Below, in pieces: positions 44,267 through 53,405 of a stretch of DNA of 64,000 nucleotides (its first letter is position 1; each line of letters starts with the position of its first letter). The translations under genes were made by a program, and so were the position numbers. The stretch spans positions 361,296-425,295 of the forward strand of contig NZ_JAMTCK010000008.1 in the NCBI RefSeq assembly GCF_024171785.1, in the 5' to 3' direction. Below the pieces are notes generated by a model. The model had not been told where the DNA came from. It ran no database searches and saw only the letters and a program-made list of their open reading frames with translations. Source of the DNA: Goodfellowiella coeruleoviolacea. GTDB lineage: Bacteria > Actinomycetota > Actinomycetes > Mycobacteriales > Pseudonocardiaceae.

Positions 44267-45589
44267 ATGTGCGCTAAGCAGGCCAGGGACCACGAGATGC
44301 TGCCGTTGCACGCCGCCTTCGACACCGTCTACCGCGGCTTTCACCGGCGCCAGGTCATCGAGCACATCGAATCGTTGGACGAACAAATCCGGTTCCTCAG
44401 CATCGACCGGGATGAGGCGCTGTCCCAGGTAAGCGATTTGCGCAAACTGCTGGAAATGACGCGCCGGGATCTCGAACAGGCCCGGACCCGGCTGGAGCGC
44501 CTGGAGATGTCCGAGGTGACCGCGGCCGGTGCGGGCGAGCGGGTGCGCCAGCTCATGGCGATGGCCGAGGAGGAGGCCGCCGAGCTGCGGCTGCGCGCCG
44601 AGCAGGAGGTCTCCGCGCTGCGCACGCGCGCCGACACCGAGATCGAGAACCGGCGGGCCAGGGCCGAGCAGGAGATCGAGCGCCGGGTCATGGACGCCAA
44701 CCGCGAACTGGCCCAGCGCCGGGACGAACTGGAGGAGGCGGCCAGGCAGTCCCAGGAGATCTGCGACCGCCGGGCCGCCGAACTGGACCAGCGCGCGGTC
44801 GACCTGGAGCGGCGCCGCACCGAGTTCGAGGCCGAGATCGCCAGGCGCACCAAGCAGGTGAGCGCGCAGTGCGCCGCCACCATCAAGCTCGCCCGCGACC
44901 AGGCCGAGCGGCTGCTCGCCCGGACCAGGACCGAGTGCCAGCGCCTGGAGAGCGAGTCCGGGGAGCACCGGGCCCAGGTGCGAAAGGACTTCGAGATGGC
45001 CATGGCCCGCCGCCGCGCCGAGGCGCAGAAGCACCTGGCCGAGCAGGAGGAGCGGTCCAAGATCCGGGTGGCGTTCATGATGTGGGTGGCCTGCCGGGAG
45101 GCGTCCCGCCGCATCGACGAGGCCAACCGGCACGCGGTGCAGCTCACCACCCTGCGCCAGGGCTTCTTCGCCCAGCTGCACAAGATGCAGCACACCCTGA
45201 CCACGGTGTCCGAGAAGCTGGTCAGCGGCCAGGCCGGCCAGCTGACCGAGCACGAGCTGAACCTGGTCCGCACCCAGGCCGAGGCCGCGAGCCGGCCCGC
45301 GAACGGCCAGCCCGCGAACGGTGCCGTGGGAAACGGCGCTGTGGGAAACGGTGCTGTGGGGAACGGTGCTGCCGGGAACGGCGCTGTGGGAAACGGTGCT
45401 GTGGGGAACGGTGCTGCCGGCAACGGCCACGCGAGCAACGGCCACGCCGCCGACGGCGGCCCCGGCCGCGGTGACGGTGCCGCGCCCGTCCCCGGCCACG
45501 CGGCGAACGGCCAGGCCGACGGGGTCGAGCCGGCGCCGGCGGTGACCGGCGGCCCCTCGGTCAACGGCACGCCCGCCCACCTGGGCTAG
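44267..45589 (+). CDS. DivIVA-like coiled-coil protein with repetitive C-terminus
   Basis: 440 aa. MLPLHAAFDTVYRGFHRRQV at the N-terminus resembles the DivIVA/Wag31 membrane-targeting domain. It is followed by about 200 residues of charged coiled coil (EQEVSALRTRADTEIENRRA, EAQKHLAEQEERSKIR). The last about 100 residues are disordered and contain GNGAV/GNGAA hexad-like repeats then Asn/Gly/His-rich tail. It may be a polar scaffold or cytoskeletal element of hyphal growth (as Scy/FilP-type proteins), but function is not proven. ATG 44267 has AGGAGGG about 13 nt upstream; ATG 44297 is possible. Codon use is normal. Confidence 0.8.
   Translation: MCAKQARDHEMLPLHAAFDTVYRGFHRRQVIEHIESLDEQIRFLSIDRDEALSQVSDLRKLLEMTRRDLEQARTRLERLEMSEVTAAGAGERVRQLMAMAEEEAAELRLRAEQEVSALRTRADTEIENRRARAEQEIERRVMDANRELAQRRDELEEAARQSQEICDRRAAELDQRAVDLERRRTEFEAEIARRTKQVSAQCAATIKLARDQAERLLARTRTECQRLESESGEHRAQVRKDFEMAMARRRAEAQKHLAEQEERSKIRVAFMMWVACREASRRIDEANRHAVQLTTLRQGFFAQLHKMQHTLTTVSEKLVSGQAGQLTEHELNLVRTQAEAASRPANGQPANGAVGNGAVGNGAVGNGAAGNGAVGNGAVGNGAAGNGHASNGHAADGGPGRGDGAAPVPGHAANGQADGVEPAPAVTGGPSVNGTPAHLG
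45310..45425. repeat. In-frame tandem repeat encoding GNGAV/GNGAA
   Basis: About seven units of a 15-bp motif related to GGAAACGGTGCTGTG encode Gly-Asn-Gly-Ala-Val/Ala. It is in frame and tolerant of copy-number change. Confidence 0.85.
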
Positions 45590-45599
45590 CGGCCAGGGG

Positions 45600-45735
45600 A
45601 CGCGCTCGGCGGAGCACCACCGGAGGGGGCACGTCTCAGCGGGACACCGCCAGCGGGGGCGCGGTGAGCGGGGGCGCGGTGAGCAGGGACGCCGTCAGTG
45701 GGGACGCGGTCAGGGGAACGCCGTCAGCTCGCGTC
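45600..45735. repeat. Degenerate tandem tract at the degV stop
   Basis: Units like GGGGACGCGGTCAG or GGGACGCCGTCAG fill the gap between converging genes, and the degV stop (TCA at 45724-45726 on this strand) sits in the last CGTCAGC unit. Same design as the tract after glgX. Confidence 0.55.
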
Positions 45736-46575
45736 GACCGGGGAGACCGCCACGCTGATGGTGCCCGGTCCGACGTGCGCGCCCAGGATCGAGCTGACCT
45801 CGGTGACGGTGATGTCCCGGGTGTTGGGGATGCGGCGGCGCAGCCGGTCCCGCACGGTCGCGGCCAGCTCGGGCGCGTGGTAGTGCTCGATGCCCAGGTC
45901 GACCTGCCGGCGCAGGGACCGCTTGGCCGCGATGTCGATCAGCTTGCGCAGTGCCCGGTCCGAGCCCAGCGCCCTGGCCAGCGGCGCGATCTCGCCCTCG
46001 GCGATGGTCAGCAGCGGCTTGATCGACAGGGCGGTGCCCAGCAGCGCGCTGGCCGCGCCGATCCGCCCGCCTCGGCGCAGGTACTCCAGGGTGTCCACGT
46101 AGATCAGCTCGCTGCCGGCCGCGCTGCGCCGCACGGCCGCGTTGGCCACCTGCTCGGCGGTGGCGCCCCGGCCGGCCAGCCGCGCCGCGGTCAGCACGGC
46201 GTAGCCCAGGGTCATCCCGGTGGTGCCGGAGTCGATCACGTGCACCGGGATGCGCACCTGCTCGGCCGCCTGTCTGGCGGACGCGCAGGTCTGCGACAGC
46301 CGACCGGAGATGTGCACCGACACCACCGCGTCCATGCCCGCCGCCGCCGCGTCCTGGTAGGCCCAGAAGAACGCCCCGGGGTCGGGCGGGCTGGTCACCA
46401 CGGGCACGCGCTCACGCAGTGCGCTGACCACGTCGGAGACGGGGATCCTGCCCTCGCTGTCGGCGCGTTCGCCGACCTGCAGCTCCAACTGGACGACGCT
46501 GATCCCAGACTGGGCGGCAAGTTCTGTGGGCAGGCAGGCGGTGGAGTCCGTGACGACAGCTACTCGCCGATACAT
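45724..46575 (-). CDS. DegV family fatty-acid-binding protein
   Basis: 283 aa. VAVVTDSTACLPTELAAQSG is the DegV N-terminal signature; VTSPPDPGAFFWAYQDA and SVHISGRLSQTCASARQAAE line the lipid pocket, and VIDSGTTGMTLGYAVL is the central strand. Members bind fatty acids; in Firmicutes they are FakB subunits presenting fatty acid to FakA kinase. No fakA is adjacent, so the role here is only inferred. ATG 46575; converges on the coiled-coil gene and diverges from etfBA. Confidence 0.93.
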   Translation of the reverse strand: MYRRVAVVTDSTACLPTELAAQSGISVVQLELQVGERADSEGRIPVSDVVSALRERVPVVTSPPDPGAFFWAYQDAAAAGMDAVVSVHISGRLSQTCASARQAAEQVRIPVHVIDSGTTGMTLGYAVLTAARLAGRGATAEQVANAAVRRSAAGSELIYVDTLEYLRRGGRIGAASALLGTALSIKPLLTIAEGEIAPLARALGSDRALRKLIDIAAKRSLRRQVDLGIEHYHAPELAATVRDRLRRRIPNTRDITVTEVSSILGAHVGPGTISVAVSPVDAS

Positions 46576-46889
46576 GCGGTTGAGGGTAGTTGCCCTGTCC
46601 GGGTGGACGGACTGGGCCGAACGCCGGCAGCCGCCGCGCGCGGACCGTTTCCGCTCGTCCTCCCGGCTGGTGCGCGGTCCGGGTGAGCACGATCACCCGG
46701 CAGGGCGCTTGCGCTGGCTTGCACCCCGATTACTGATGGGTAACATACGAGTGGTCGACGCCACCGTGCCTTTGCGGCACCCGCATGGCAGGGTCGGTGC
46801 ACCCGGCCACGGTCCCGGGGGCCACGCGTGGCGCTGGGGCAGCAGTTCCCGACCGATCCGCTCCGTCCGCAGGAGGTCGAAGAGGACCC
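46576..46889. promoter_or_regulatory. etfBA promoter region
   Basis: 314 bp divergent gap. TTGCAC (46719-46724) and TAACAT (46741-46746) are separated by 16 nt and make the best sigma-A-like promoter in the window, directed at etfB. Immediately upstream, CCGGGTGA (46679-46686) and TCACCCGG (46693-46700) form a perfect inverted repeat that could be an operator. Confidence 0.5.
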
Positions 46890-47672
46890 ATGAACATCGT
46901 CGTACTGGTCAAGCTGGTGCCTGACACCTACTCCGAGCGCAAGCTCAGCGACACCGACCACACCCTTGACCGCGACTCCGCGGACGCCGTGCTCGACGAG
47001 ATCAACGAGCGGGCCGTGGAGGAGGCGCTGCAACTCAAGGAGGCGCACGGCGGCGAGGTCACCGCGCTGTGCGTGGGCCCCGACCGCGCGGTCGACGCCG
47101 TCCGCAAGGCGCTGCAGATGGGCGCGGACAAGGCCGTGCACGTCAGCGACGCCGCGCTGCACGGGTCCGACGTGATCACCACCGCCAAGGTGCTGGCCAA
47201 GGCCGTCGGCACCATCGACGGGGTGGACCTGGTCATCGCGGGCAACGAGGCCAGCGACGGTCGGGCCGGGGCCGTCCCGGCGATCCTCGCCGAACTGCTC
47301 GGTCTGCCCCAGCTCACCCACGCCAACAAGGTCACCGTCGAGGGCGACACCATCACCGTGGAGCGCGCCACCGACGACGGCGTCCTCCACCTGCAGGCCA
47401 CCCTGCCCGCGCTGGTCAGCGTCAGCGAGAAGATCAACGAGCCGCGCTACCCCTCGTTCAAGGGCATCATGGCCGCCAAGAAGAAGCCGATCACCACCCT
47501 GACCGTCGCCGACCTGGGTCTCGACCCGGCCGGGGTCGGCCTGTCCGGTGCGTGGACAGCCGTGCTGGAGGCCGCGCCCAAGCCGCCGCGCACCGCCGGC
47601 GAGCGCGTCGAGGACAACGGCGACGGCGGCACCAAGATCGCCGAGTACCTGGTCGGCCAGAAGCTCATCTGA
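46890..47672 (+). CDS. etfB: Electron transfer flavoprotein beta subunit
   Basis: 260 aa. MNIVVLVKLVPDTYSERKLS and the AMP-binding segment VIAGNEASDGRAGAVPAILA, VERATDDGVLHLQATLPALV and RYPSFKGIMAAKKKP are canonical ETF-beta motifs. It pairs with EtfA to carry electrons from acyl-CoA and other dehydrogenases to the quinone pool. ATG 46890 follows AGAGGA. It is co-transcribed with etfA (23-nt gap). Equivalent to mycobacterial Rv3029c, which is likewise divergent from the Rv3030-3032 locus. Confidence 0.96.
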   Translation: MNIVVLVKLVPDTYSERKLSDTDHTLDRDSADAVLDEINERAVEEALQLKEAHGGEVTALCVGPDRAVDAVRKALQMGADKAVHVSDAALHGSDVITTAKVLAKAVGTIDGVDLVIAGNEASDGRAGAVPAILAELLGLPQLTHANKVTVEGDTITVERATDDGVLHLQATLPALVSVSEKINEPRYPSFKGIMAAKKKPITTLTVADLGLDPAGVGLSGAWTAVLEAAPKPPRTAGERVEDNGDGGTKIAEYLVGQKLI

Positions 47673-47695
47673 GCGCAGCGAGGAGGAACCAACAC

Positions 47696-48664
47696 ATGTC
47701 CGAGGTACTGGTCCTCGTCGAACACGTGGACGGCGAGGTCAAGAAGGCCACCTTCGAGCTGCTCTCCGCCGCGCGCCGGCTGGGCGAGCCGGCCGCCGTC
47801 GTGGTCGGCGCCGTGGGCACGGCCAGCAAGGTCAAGGACGCGCTGGCCCGCTACGGCGCGACCAAGGTGTACGTGGCCGAGTCCGACGACGCGGTCAACT
47901 ACCTGGTCACGCCCAAGGTGGACGCGCTGGCCACGCTGGCCGGCCGGGTCAGCCCGGCCGCCGTGCTGATCTCCGCGTCCCTGGAGGGCAAGGAGGTGGC
48001 CGGCCGGGTGGCCGTGCGCATCGACTCCGGCCTGCTGGTCGACGTGGTCGACGTGGAGCGCAGCGGTGACGACGTGGTCGGCACCCAGTCGATCTTCGGC
48101 GGCGGCTTCGTGGTCAAGAGCAAGGTGTCCACCGGCACCCCGGTGATCACCGTCCGGCCCGGCGCGGTCGAGGCCGAGGCCGCCGAGGCGGTGGCCACCG
48201 AGGAGACCGTGGAACTGCCCGCCGTCGACCCGGCCAGGGCCACCCGGATCACCAGCCGGGAGCCGGCCGTGGCCGGCGACCGCCCCGAGCTGACCGAGGC
48301 GTCCGTGGTCGTCTCCGGCGGCCGCGGCGTGGGCAGCGCCGAGAACTTCGCCGTGGTGGAGCGGCTGGCCGACGCCCTGGGCGGCGCGGTCGGCGCGTCC
48401 CGCGCCGCGGTCGACTCCGGCTACTACCCGCACCAGTTCCAGGTCGGCCAGACCGGCAAGACGGTGTCCCCGCAGCTCTACATCGCGCTGGGCATCTCCG
48501 GTGCCATCCAGCACCGGGCCGGCATGCAGACCGCCAAGACGATCGTGGCGGTGAACAAGGACGCCGAGGCGCCGATCTTCGAGATCGCCGACTTCGGCGT
48601 GGTGGGCGACCTGTTCCAGGTGGCGCCGCAGCTCACCGAGGAAGTCACCAAGCGCAGGGGCTGA
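47696..48664 (+). CDS. etfA: Electron transfer flavoprotein alpha subunit
   Basis: 322 aa. The N-terminal EtfAB domain ([20 protein letters not shown]) is followed by the FAD domain with [40 protein letters not shown] and [20 protein letters not shown]. It binds the FAD cofactor of the heterodimer. GGAGGA lies just upstream of ATG 47696. A very stable hairpin (48680-48738) after the stop is the likely end of the etfBA transcript. Confidence 0.96.
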   Translation: MSEVLVLVEHVDGEVKKATFELLSAARRLGEPAAVVVGAVGTASKVKDALARYGATKVYVAESDDAVNYLVTPKVDALATLAGRVSPAAVLISASLEGKEVAGRVAVRIDSGLLVDVVDVERSGDDVVGTQSIFGGGFVVKSKVSTGTPVITVRPGAVEAEAAEAVATEETVELPAVDPARATRITSREPAVAGDRPELTEASVVVSGGRGVGSAENFAVVERLADALGGAVGASRAAVDSGYYPHQFQVGQTGKTVSPQLYIALGISGAIQHRAGMQTAKTIVAVNKDAEAPIFEIADFGVVGDLFQVAPQLTEEVTKRRG

Positions 48665-48679
48665 GCCCGCGCACGCGTT

Positions 48680-48738
48680 CCGGGGCCGGTCCGGCACCGC
48701 TGTGATCGATCGGGTCACAGCGGCCGGGCCGGCCCCGG
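48680..48738 (+). terminator. Large hairpin after etfA
   Basis: Outer arms CCGGGGCCGGTCCGG / CCGGGCCGGCCCCGG and inner arms CGCTGTGA / TCACAGCG with a 9-nt loop make a stem of over 20 bp starting 16 nt after the stop. The T-tract is poor (TTTC), as is usual in actinobacteria. Confidence 0.7.
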
Positions 48739-48813
48739 TTTCGTCCCGCCACCGGCCGGCAACGGCGGATATCGACTGGACTTCCTGCGCGCTTCAGGTT
48801 CGAAGATGATCCG

Positions 48814-50181
48814 GTGACTGCGACGACAACCCCGACGAGCCCGCTGTGGGCGCCCGACCGGCGGGCCACCACAACGGGCATCCTCCTGCTGGTCACCCTG
48901 GTCGCCTTCGAGAACATGGGTGTCGGCACGGCCATGCCGCGGATCGTGGCCGACCTGCGCGCGGACAGCCTCTACTCGTGGCCGTTCACCGCGTTCCTGG
49001 CGGCCAGCGTGGTCGGCACCGTGCTGTCCGGCCGCGTCTGCGACCGGCGCGGCCCCACCCTGCCCATGCTGGTCGCGCCCGCGCTGTTCTGCGTCGGGCT
49101 GGTGGTGGCCGGCCTCGCCGGATCCATGCCGGCCCTGCTGGCCGGCCGGGTGTTGCAGGGCCTGGGCTGCGGCGTGCAGATGGTGGCCGTGTCGGTGTTG
49201 ATCGCCTCGGTCTACCCGACCCGCGACCGGCCCGCCGTGTTCGGCGCCATCTCGGCCGCCTGGGTGGTGCCCTCGCTGATCGGCCCCACGCTGGCCGGCC
49301 TGGTCACCGAACACCTGAGCTGGCGGCTGGTGTTCCTCGGCCTGGCCCCGCTGGTGCTGGTCGGCGTGCTGCTGCTGGTGCCGCTGCTGCGCGGGCTGAC
49401 CCCCACCCGGCCGGACCCCGCCGACACCGGCGCGGCGCCCAGGCGCGGCCTGCCGCTGGCCGCGCTCGCCGCCGCGGTCGGGCTGTCCGCGCTGACCTGG
49501 GCCGGCGAGCACCCCTCGCTGGGGTCGCTGGCGCTGGGGGCGGCCGGACTGGTCGCGCTGGCGCCGGCGCTGCGCCGGCTGCTGCCGCGCGGCACCCTGC
49601 TGGCCCGGCCGGGGCTGCCCGTGGTGGTGCTGTCCAGGGCCCTGCTCGGCGGCGCGTTCTTCGCCGCCCAGGCGTACCTGCCACTGACCCTGACCGCCGT
49701 GCACGGCCTGTCGCCCGCGCTGGCCGGGGTGCCGCTGACCGTGGGCTCGCTCGGCTGGTCGGCGGCCTCCTGGTGGCAGGCGCGCAAGCCCGACCTGCCC
49801 CGGCAGACCCTGCTGTGGATCGGCCTGCTGTTCCTGGTCGCCGGCCTGGCCCTGGTCACCTTCGTGGCACCGACCTGGGGGCCGATCTGGCTGGTCTACC
49901 CGGCGTGGGTGCTGGCCGGCGCCGGCATGGGCCTGGGCACCTCCGCCATCTCCGTGCTGGTGCTGCACCTGTCCGAGCCGGCGCAGCGGGGCTTCAACTC
50001 GGCCGCCATGCAGCTGTCCGAGATGCTCGGGCAGACCCTGTTCATCGGGCTCGGCGGCGTGCTGCTGGCCGGGCTGGCCACGGCCGGGGCACCCACCCCC
50101 GCGGTGCTGATCCTGGACCTGGCCATGGCCGCGGTCGCCGCGCTGGGCGCGGTGCTGGTAGCCACCAGGGCCACGCCCTGA
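48814..50181 (+). CDS. MFS drug/solute transporter
   Basis: 455 aa with about 12-14 hydrophobic segments. The first loop has [20 protein letters not shown] and the conserved loop 2-3 motif [16 protein letters not shown] (GxxxDRxGRR type); segment 5 has [20 protein letters not shown], typical of DHA-type antiporters. It probably exports small molecules using the proton gradient; substrate unknown. GTG 48814. It sits between etfA and iscS where mycobacteria have other genes, so it is not part of the conserved block. Confidence 0.9.
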   Translation: MTATTTPTSPLWAPDRRATTTGILLLVTLVAFENMGVGTAMPRIVADLRADSLYSWPFTAFLAASVVGTVLSGRVCDRRGPTLPMLVAPALFCVGLVVAGLAGSMPALLAGRVLQGLGCGVQMVAVSVLIASVYPTRDRPAVFGAISAAWVVPSLIGPTLAGLVTEHLSWRLVFLGLAPLVLVGVLLLVPLLRGLTPTRPDPADTGAAPRRGLPLAALAAAVGLSALTWAGEHPSLGSLALGAAGLVALAPALRRLLPRGTLLARPGLPVVVLSRALLGGAFFAAQAYLPLTLTAVHGLSPALAGVPLTVGSLGWSAASWWQARKPDLPRQTLLWIGLLFLVAGLALVTFVAPTWGPIWLVYPAWVLAGAGMGLGTSAISVLVLHLSEPAQRGFNSAAMQLSEMLGQTLFIGLGGVLLAGLATAGAPTPAVLILDLAMAAVAALGAVLVATRATP

Positions 50182-50213
50182 CCGCTGCGGGCGGAGTGGG
50201 CCAGGCGGCGGGC

Positions 50214-50219
50214 TACCCT
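50214..50219 (+). promoter_or_regulatory. Minus-10 box of a probably leaderless iscS transcript
   Basis: TACCCT ends 8 nt before the iscS ATG (50228) and no ribosome site is present, consistent with a leaderless mRNA. The minus-35 is not evident. Confidence 0.35.
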
Positions 50220-50227
50220 TGGAATCG

Positions 50228-51469
50228 ATGACCTACCTCGACCACGCGGCCACCACGCCGATGCTGCCGCAGGCCATCGCGGCGATGAGTGAGGCGCTGT
50301 CCACCCTGGGCAACGCCTCGTCGCTGCACACCTCGGGCCGGCGGGCGCGTCGCGTGGTGGAGGAGTCCCGCGAGGACATCGCCGACGCCCTGGGCGCGCG
50401 CCCCTCCGAGGTGATCTTCACCGGTGGCGGCACGGAAAGCGACAACCTCGCGGTCAAGGGGATCTACTGGGGCCGGCGCGATGCCGACGGCCGGCGTCGG
50501 CGGGTGCTGGCCTCGGCCGTGGAACACCACGCCGTGCTGGACGCGGTGGAGTGGCTGGCCGACCGGGGTGAGGCCGAGGTCACCTGGCTGCCGGTGGACG
50601 CCCAGGGCCGGGTGCGGCCCGAGGTGCTGGCCGAGGCCATCGCCGCCAACCCCGACGACGTCGCGCTGGCCACGGTCATGTGGGCCAACAACGAGATCGG
50701 CACGGTCAACCCGGTGCGGGAGCTGGCCGCCGTCGCCGCCGAGCACGGTGTGGTGTTGCACACCGACGCCGTGCAGGCCGTGGGCGCGCTCCCGGTGCAC
50801 TTCGCCGAGTCCGGAGCCGGCGCGCTCACCCTGACCGGCCACAAGCTCGGCGGCCCCTACGGCGTTGGCGTGCTGCTGCTCGGCCGGGACGTGCCGTGCG
50901 CGCCGCTGCTGCACGGCGGCGGCCAGGAGCGCGACGTGCGCTCGGGCACCCTGGACGTGCCGGCCATCGTGGGCCTGGCCACGGCCGTGCGGATCGCCGT
51001 GACCGAGCGGGCCGAGACGGCCAGGCGGCTGACCGCGCTGCGCGAGGAGCTGATCGCCGCGGTGCGCCACGCCGTGCCCGACGCCGTGCTCAACGGCGAC
51101 CGCGGTGAGTCCACTGTGGATGGCGGACCGTCGCGGCTGCCGGGCAACGCGCACTTCAGCTTCCCCGGCTGCGAGGGCGACAGCCTGTTGATGTTGTTGG
51201 ACGCCAAGGGCATCGAGTGCTCAACGGGGTCGGCGTGCACGGCCGGGGTCGCCCAGCCCAGCCACGTGCTGCTGGCCATGGGCGTCGAGCCGGCGGCGGC
51301 CAGGGGGTCGCTGCGGTTCTCCCTCGGCCACACGTCCACCGCCCAGGACGTGGCCGCGCTCGCCGCGGCGATCGGCCCGGCCGTGGAGCGGGCCCGCGGT
51401 GCCGGCCTGGCCGGGCTGCGCCGGGCGGCCGAAGCGACCAGGACCAGTCAGCAGCCCGTGGAGGCGTGA
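50228..51469 (+). CDS. iscS: Cysteine desulfurase IscS
   Basis: 413 aa PLP enzyme releasing sulfur from cysteine as protein persulfide. [17 protein letters not shown] is the N-terminal signature; [10 protein letters not shown] carries the ring-stacking His, the PLP Lys is in [13 protein letters not shown], and the catalytic Cys is in [17 protein letters not shown]. Start ATG 50228 (a TTG three codons earlier is less likely). It lies 5 nt before mnmA on the same strand, the conserved actinobacterial pair (Rv3025c-Rv3024c) feeding sulfur to tRNA 2-thiouridine. Confidence 0.96.
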   Translation: MTYLDHAATTPMLPQAIAAMSEALSTLGNASSLHTSGRRARRVVEESREDIADALGARPSEVIFTGGGTESDNLAVKGIYWGRRDADGRRRRVLASAVEHHAVLDAVEWLADRGEAEVTWLPVDAQGRVRPEVLAEAIAANPDDVALATVMWANNEIGTVNPVRELAAVAAEHGVVLHTDAVQAVGALPVHFAESGAGALTLTGHKLGGPYGVGVLLLGRDVPCAPLLHGGGQERDVRSGTLDVPAIVGLATAVRIAVTERAETARRLTALREELIAAVRHAVPDAVLNGDRGESTVDGGPSRLPGNAHFSFPGCEGDSLLMLLDAKGIECSTGSACTAGVAQPSHVLLAMGVEPAAARGSLRFSLGHTSTAQDVAALAAAIGPAVERARGAGLAGLRRAAEATRTSQQPVEA

Positions 51470-51474
51470 TCACG

Positions 51475-52575
51475 ATGCGTGTGTTGGCCGCGATGAGCGG
51501 TGGAGTGGACTCGGCGGTGGCCGCCGCCCGTGCGGTCGATGCCGGCCACGACGTGGTCGGCGTGCACCTGGCCCTGTCGGCCAAGCCGGGCACGCTGCGC
51601 ACCGGCGCCAGGGGCTGCTGCACCGTCGAGGACGCCCACGACGCCCGCCGGGCCGCGGACCTGCTCGGCATCCCGTTCTACGTGTGGGACTTCGCCGAGC
51701 GGTTCACCCAGGACGTGATCGAGGACTTCGTCGCCGAGTACTCGGCCGGCCGCACCCCCAACCCGTGCCTGCGCTGCAACGAGCGGATCAAGTTCGAGGC
51801 GTTGCTGGACAAGGCGCTCGCCCTGGGCTTCGACGCGGTCTGCACCGGCCACTACGCCCGGCTGTCCGTTGTGGACGGACGCCCGCAGCTGCGGCGCAGC
51901 GCCGACGCTGGCAAGGACCAGTCCTACGTGCTGGCCTCGCTGACCAGCGAGCAGCTGCGGCACTCGCTGTTCCCGCTCGGTGACTCCACCAAGACCGAGG
52001 TCAGGGCGGAGGCGGCCGAGCGCGGCCTGGCCGTGGCCGAGAAGCCGGACAGCCACGACATCTGCTTCATCCCGGACGGCAACACCCGCAAGTTCCTCAC
52101 CGACCGGCTCGGCGAGCAGCCCGGCGTGCTGGTGGACGACGAGACCGGCGAGGTGCTCGGCGAGCACAGCGGCGTGCACGGCTTCACCGTGGGCCAGCGC
52201 AAGGGCCTGGGCATCCAGGCACCCGCGCCCAGTGGTCGTCCCCGCTACGTGCTGGCGCTGGAACCGGTGACCGGCACCGTGCGCGTCGGCGGCGCCGAGC
52301 GCTTGTCCGTGGACCAGATCGTGGCCAGCCGCCCGGTGTGGCCGTCCGGCGAGGTGCTGGGTGGCATCGCCGGCCCGGTGGAGTGCGTGGCCCAGGTGCG
52401 CGCCCACGGCGGCACGTCGCCGGCCGTGGCCGAACTCGTCGGCGACCAGCTGCACGTCCGCCTGCGCGAGCCGCTGCAGGGCGTGGCCCCCGGCCAGGCC
52501 GTGGCCCTGTACCGCCCCGACCGCACCGCCGGCGACCTGGTCCTGGGCAGCGCCACCATCACCACCACCCGCTGA
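51475..52575 (+). CDS. mnmA: tRNA 2-thiouridylase MnmA
   Basis: 366 aa. [14 protein letters not shown] is the PP-loop for adenylating U34; [17 protein letters not shown] has the catalytic CxxC-type Cys, TGHYARL binds tRNA, and [10 protein letters not shown] holds the second Cys. It inserts sulfur at C2 of wobble U in tRNA-Lys/Glu/Gln, using sulfur from IscS. GGAGG precedes ATG 51475. An extragenic element copy and the CRISPR island begin within 10 nt after its stop, so mnmA marks the border of the conserved chromosome. Confidence 0.96.
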   Translation: MRVLAAMSGGVDSAVAAARAVDAGHDVVGVHLALSAKPGTLRTGARGCCTVEDAHDARRAADLLGIPFYVWDFAERFTQDVIEDFVAEYSAGRTPNPCLRCNERIKFEALLDKALALGFDAVCTGHYARLSVVDGRPQLRRSADAGKDQSYVLASLTSEQLRHSLFPLGDSTKTEVRAEAAERGLAVAEKPDSHDICFIPDGNTRKFLTDRLGEQPGVLVDDETGEVLGEHSGVHGFTVGQRKGLGIQAPAPSGRPRYVLALEPVTGTVRVGGAERLSVDQIVASRPVWPSGEVLGGIAGPVECVAQVRAHGGTSPAVAELVGDQLHVRLREPLQGVAPGQAVALYRPDRTAGDLVLGSATITTTR

Positions 52576-52580
52576 CCCCT

Positions 52581-52640
52581 CCCGCGAGTCGACTTTGCAA
52601 ACCCCGCGAGTTGACGTTTCGCGCAGGCCCATTCGGGTGA
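52581..52640 (+). repeat. Dispersed extragenic element, copy E
   Basis: Direct boxes CCCGCGAGTCGAC and CCCCGCGAGTTGAC separated by TTTGCAAA, then a tail CAGGCCCATTCGGGTGA. It lies 5 nt after the mnmA stop. The last bases overlap the 16-bp direct repeat also found at 58522. Confidence 0.78.
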
Positions 52641-52647
52641 TCGGGGC
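52632..52647 (+). repeat. 16-bp direct repeat flanking the island, left copy
   Basis: TTCGGGTGATCGGGGC, identical to 58522-58537. Together they bracket both CRISPR arrays and the graspetide cluster. Confidence 0.55.
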
Positions 52648-52705
52648 TGCCGCGTGCCGGAGGCCAGCCGCCGAACCGGCCACCCGCCGGCGAGGGACGT
52701 GCTGA

Positions 52706-52835
52706 GGTTCGGAACCCCAAGCGTCGGGCGACACGCCGGGAGGTTCCGAACCGGGGCGTGGCGTGTCGTCCCGGGTTCTGGGATCATGCCGCTCGGTGCC
52801 CGGGATGATCAGCATGTTGATGCTGGTCTTCCAGG
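52706..52835 (+). promoter_or_regulatory. CRISPR array 1 leader
   Basis: 130 bp, nearly identical to the array 2 leader over its first ~115 nt. It carries two interlocked inverted repeats: GGTTCGGAACC (52706) with GGTTCCGAACC (52742), and GGGCGACACGCC (52726) with GGCGTGTCGTCCC (52760). The arms alternate, so only one hairpin can form fully at a time. Confidence 0.65.
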
Positions 52836-53167
52836 GCGGCCAGGTCCTCATCGGCCCGCAAGGGATCGCAACACAATCGCCTGAACGACCAGGCGCACTA
52901 TGATGACCGGCGGCCAGGTCCTCATCGGCCCGCAAGGGATCGCAACAAGGCCACGCAGGGCGCTGGGGAAACGCGCATCACCGGCGGCCAGGTCCTCATC
53001 GGCCCGCAAGGGATCGCAACACCGCCGATGGGCAGATCAATGGAACAACTGAAGCTGCGGCCAGGTCCTCATCGGCCCGCAAGGGATCGCAACGCCACCG
53101 GTGCCGTCCTGGCGCCGACGTTCCGCGGCCGCGGCCAGGTCCTCATCGCCCCCCAAGGGACCACGGA
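52836..53167 (+). CRISPR. CRISPR array 1: five repeats, four spacers
   Basis: 37-bp repeats starting GCGGCCAGGTCC and ending GGGATCGCAAC at 52836, 52910, 52984, 53057 and 53131. Spacers are 37, 37, 36 and 37 nt. The last repeat is degenerate in its 3' half (CCCCCCAAGGGACCACGG), which sets the leader on the left. Repeat core CCCGCAAGGG can form a short stem with a GCAA tetraloop, leaving an 8-nt ATCGCAAC handle. No cas gene is in the window, so the type is unassigned. Confidence 0.93.
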
Positions 53168-53208
53168 GCCGGCGGCCTACCGGCTGGCTGAGTAGGCGCC
53201 AGACACAG

Positions 53209-53244
53209 AGCAGCCCCCGGCCACCAGGTCTGGTCGGGGCTGCT
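53209..53244 (+). terminator. Hairpin after CRISPR array 1
   Basis: AGCAGCCCC (53209-53217) pairs with GGGGCTGCT (53236-53244), with a nested ACCAG/CTGGT stem. It probably ends the pre-crRNA transcript. Confidence 0.5.
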
Positions 53245-53405
53245 GCGTGCCGGCAAGCGCCCGGACAGAGCTGGCCTTCACTGAGGCCAGAAACCTGGTC
53301 AGTTCGGCCTGCCCGAGGGACGGGATGTGACCGCGGACAAGCGCTTCCCCAGGAGCGGCGGCTAGTCTGAATTTGATCCTCACCGGCAGGACAGGTAGGT
53401 CCAGC

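Larger units (their letters stand above)
52576..53405. other. Left border of accessory island (no protein gene)
   Basis: 830 bp holding, in order, a dispersed element copy (52581-52640), a CRISPR leader (52706-52835), the array (52836-53167), a hairpin (53209-53244) and the upstream region of the XRE gene. No cas gene or protein-coding ORF with normal codon bias is present. Confidence 0.8.

Noticed and set aside
52576..53405. Protein-coding genes inside the CRISPR region (e.g. 53037-53462 minus)
   Set aside because: These frames cross the repeats and spacers and have no coding bias or homology that I recognise.
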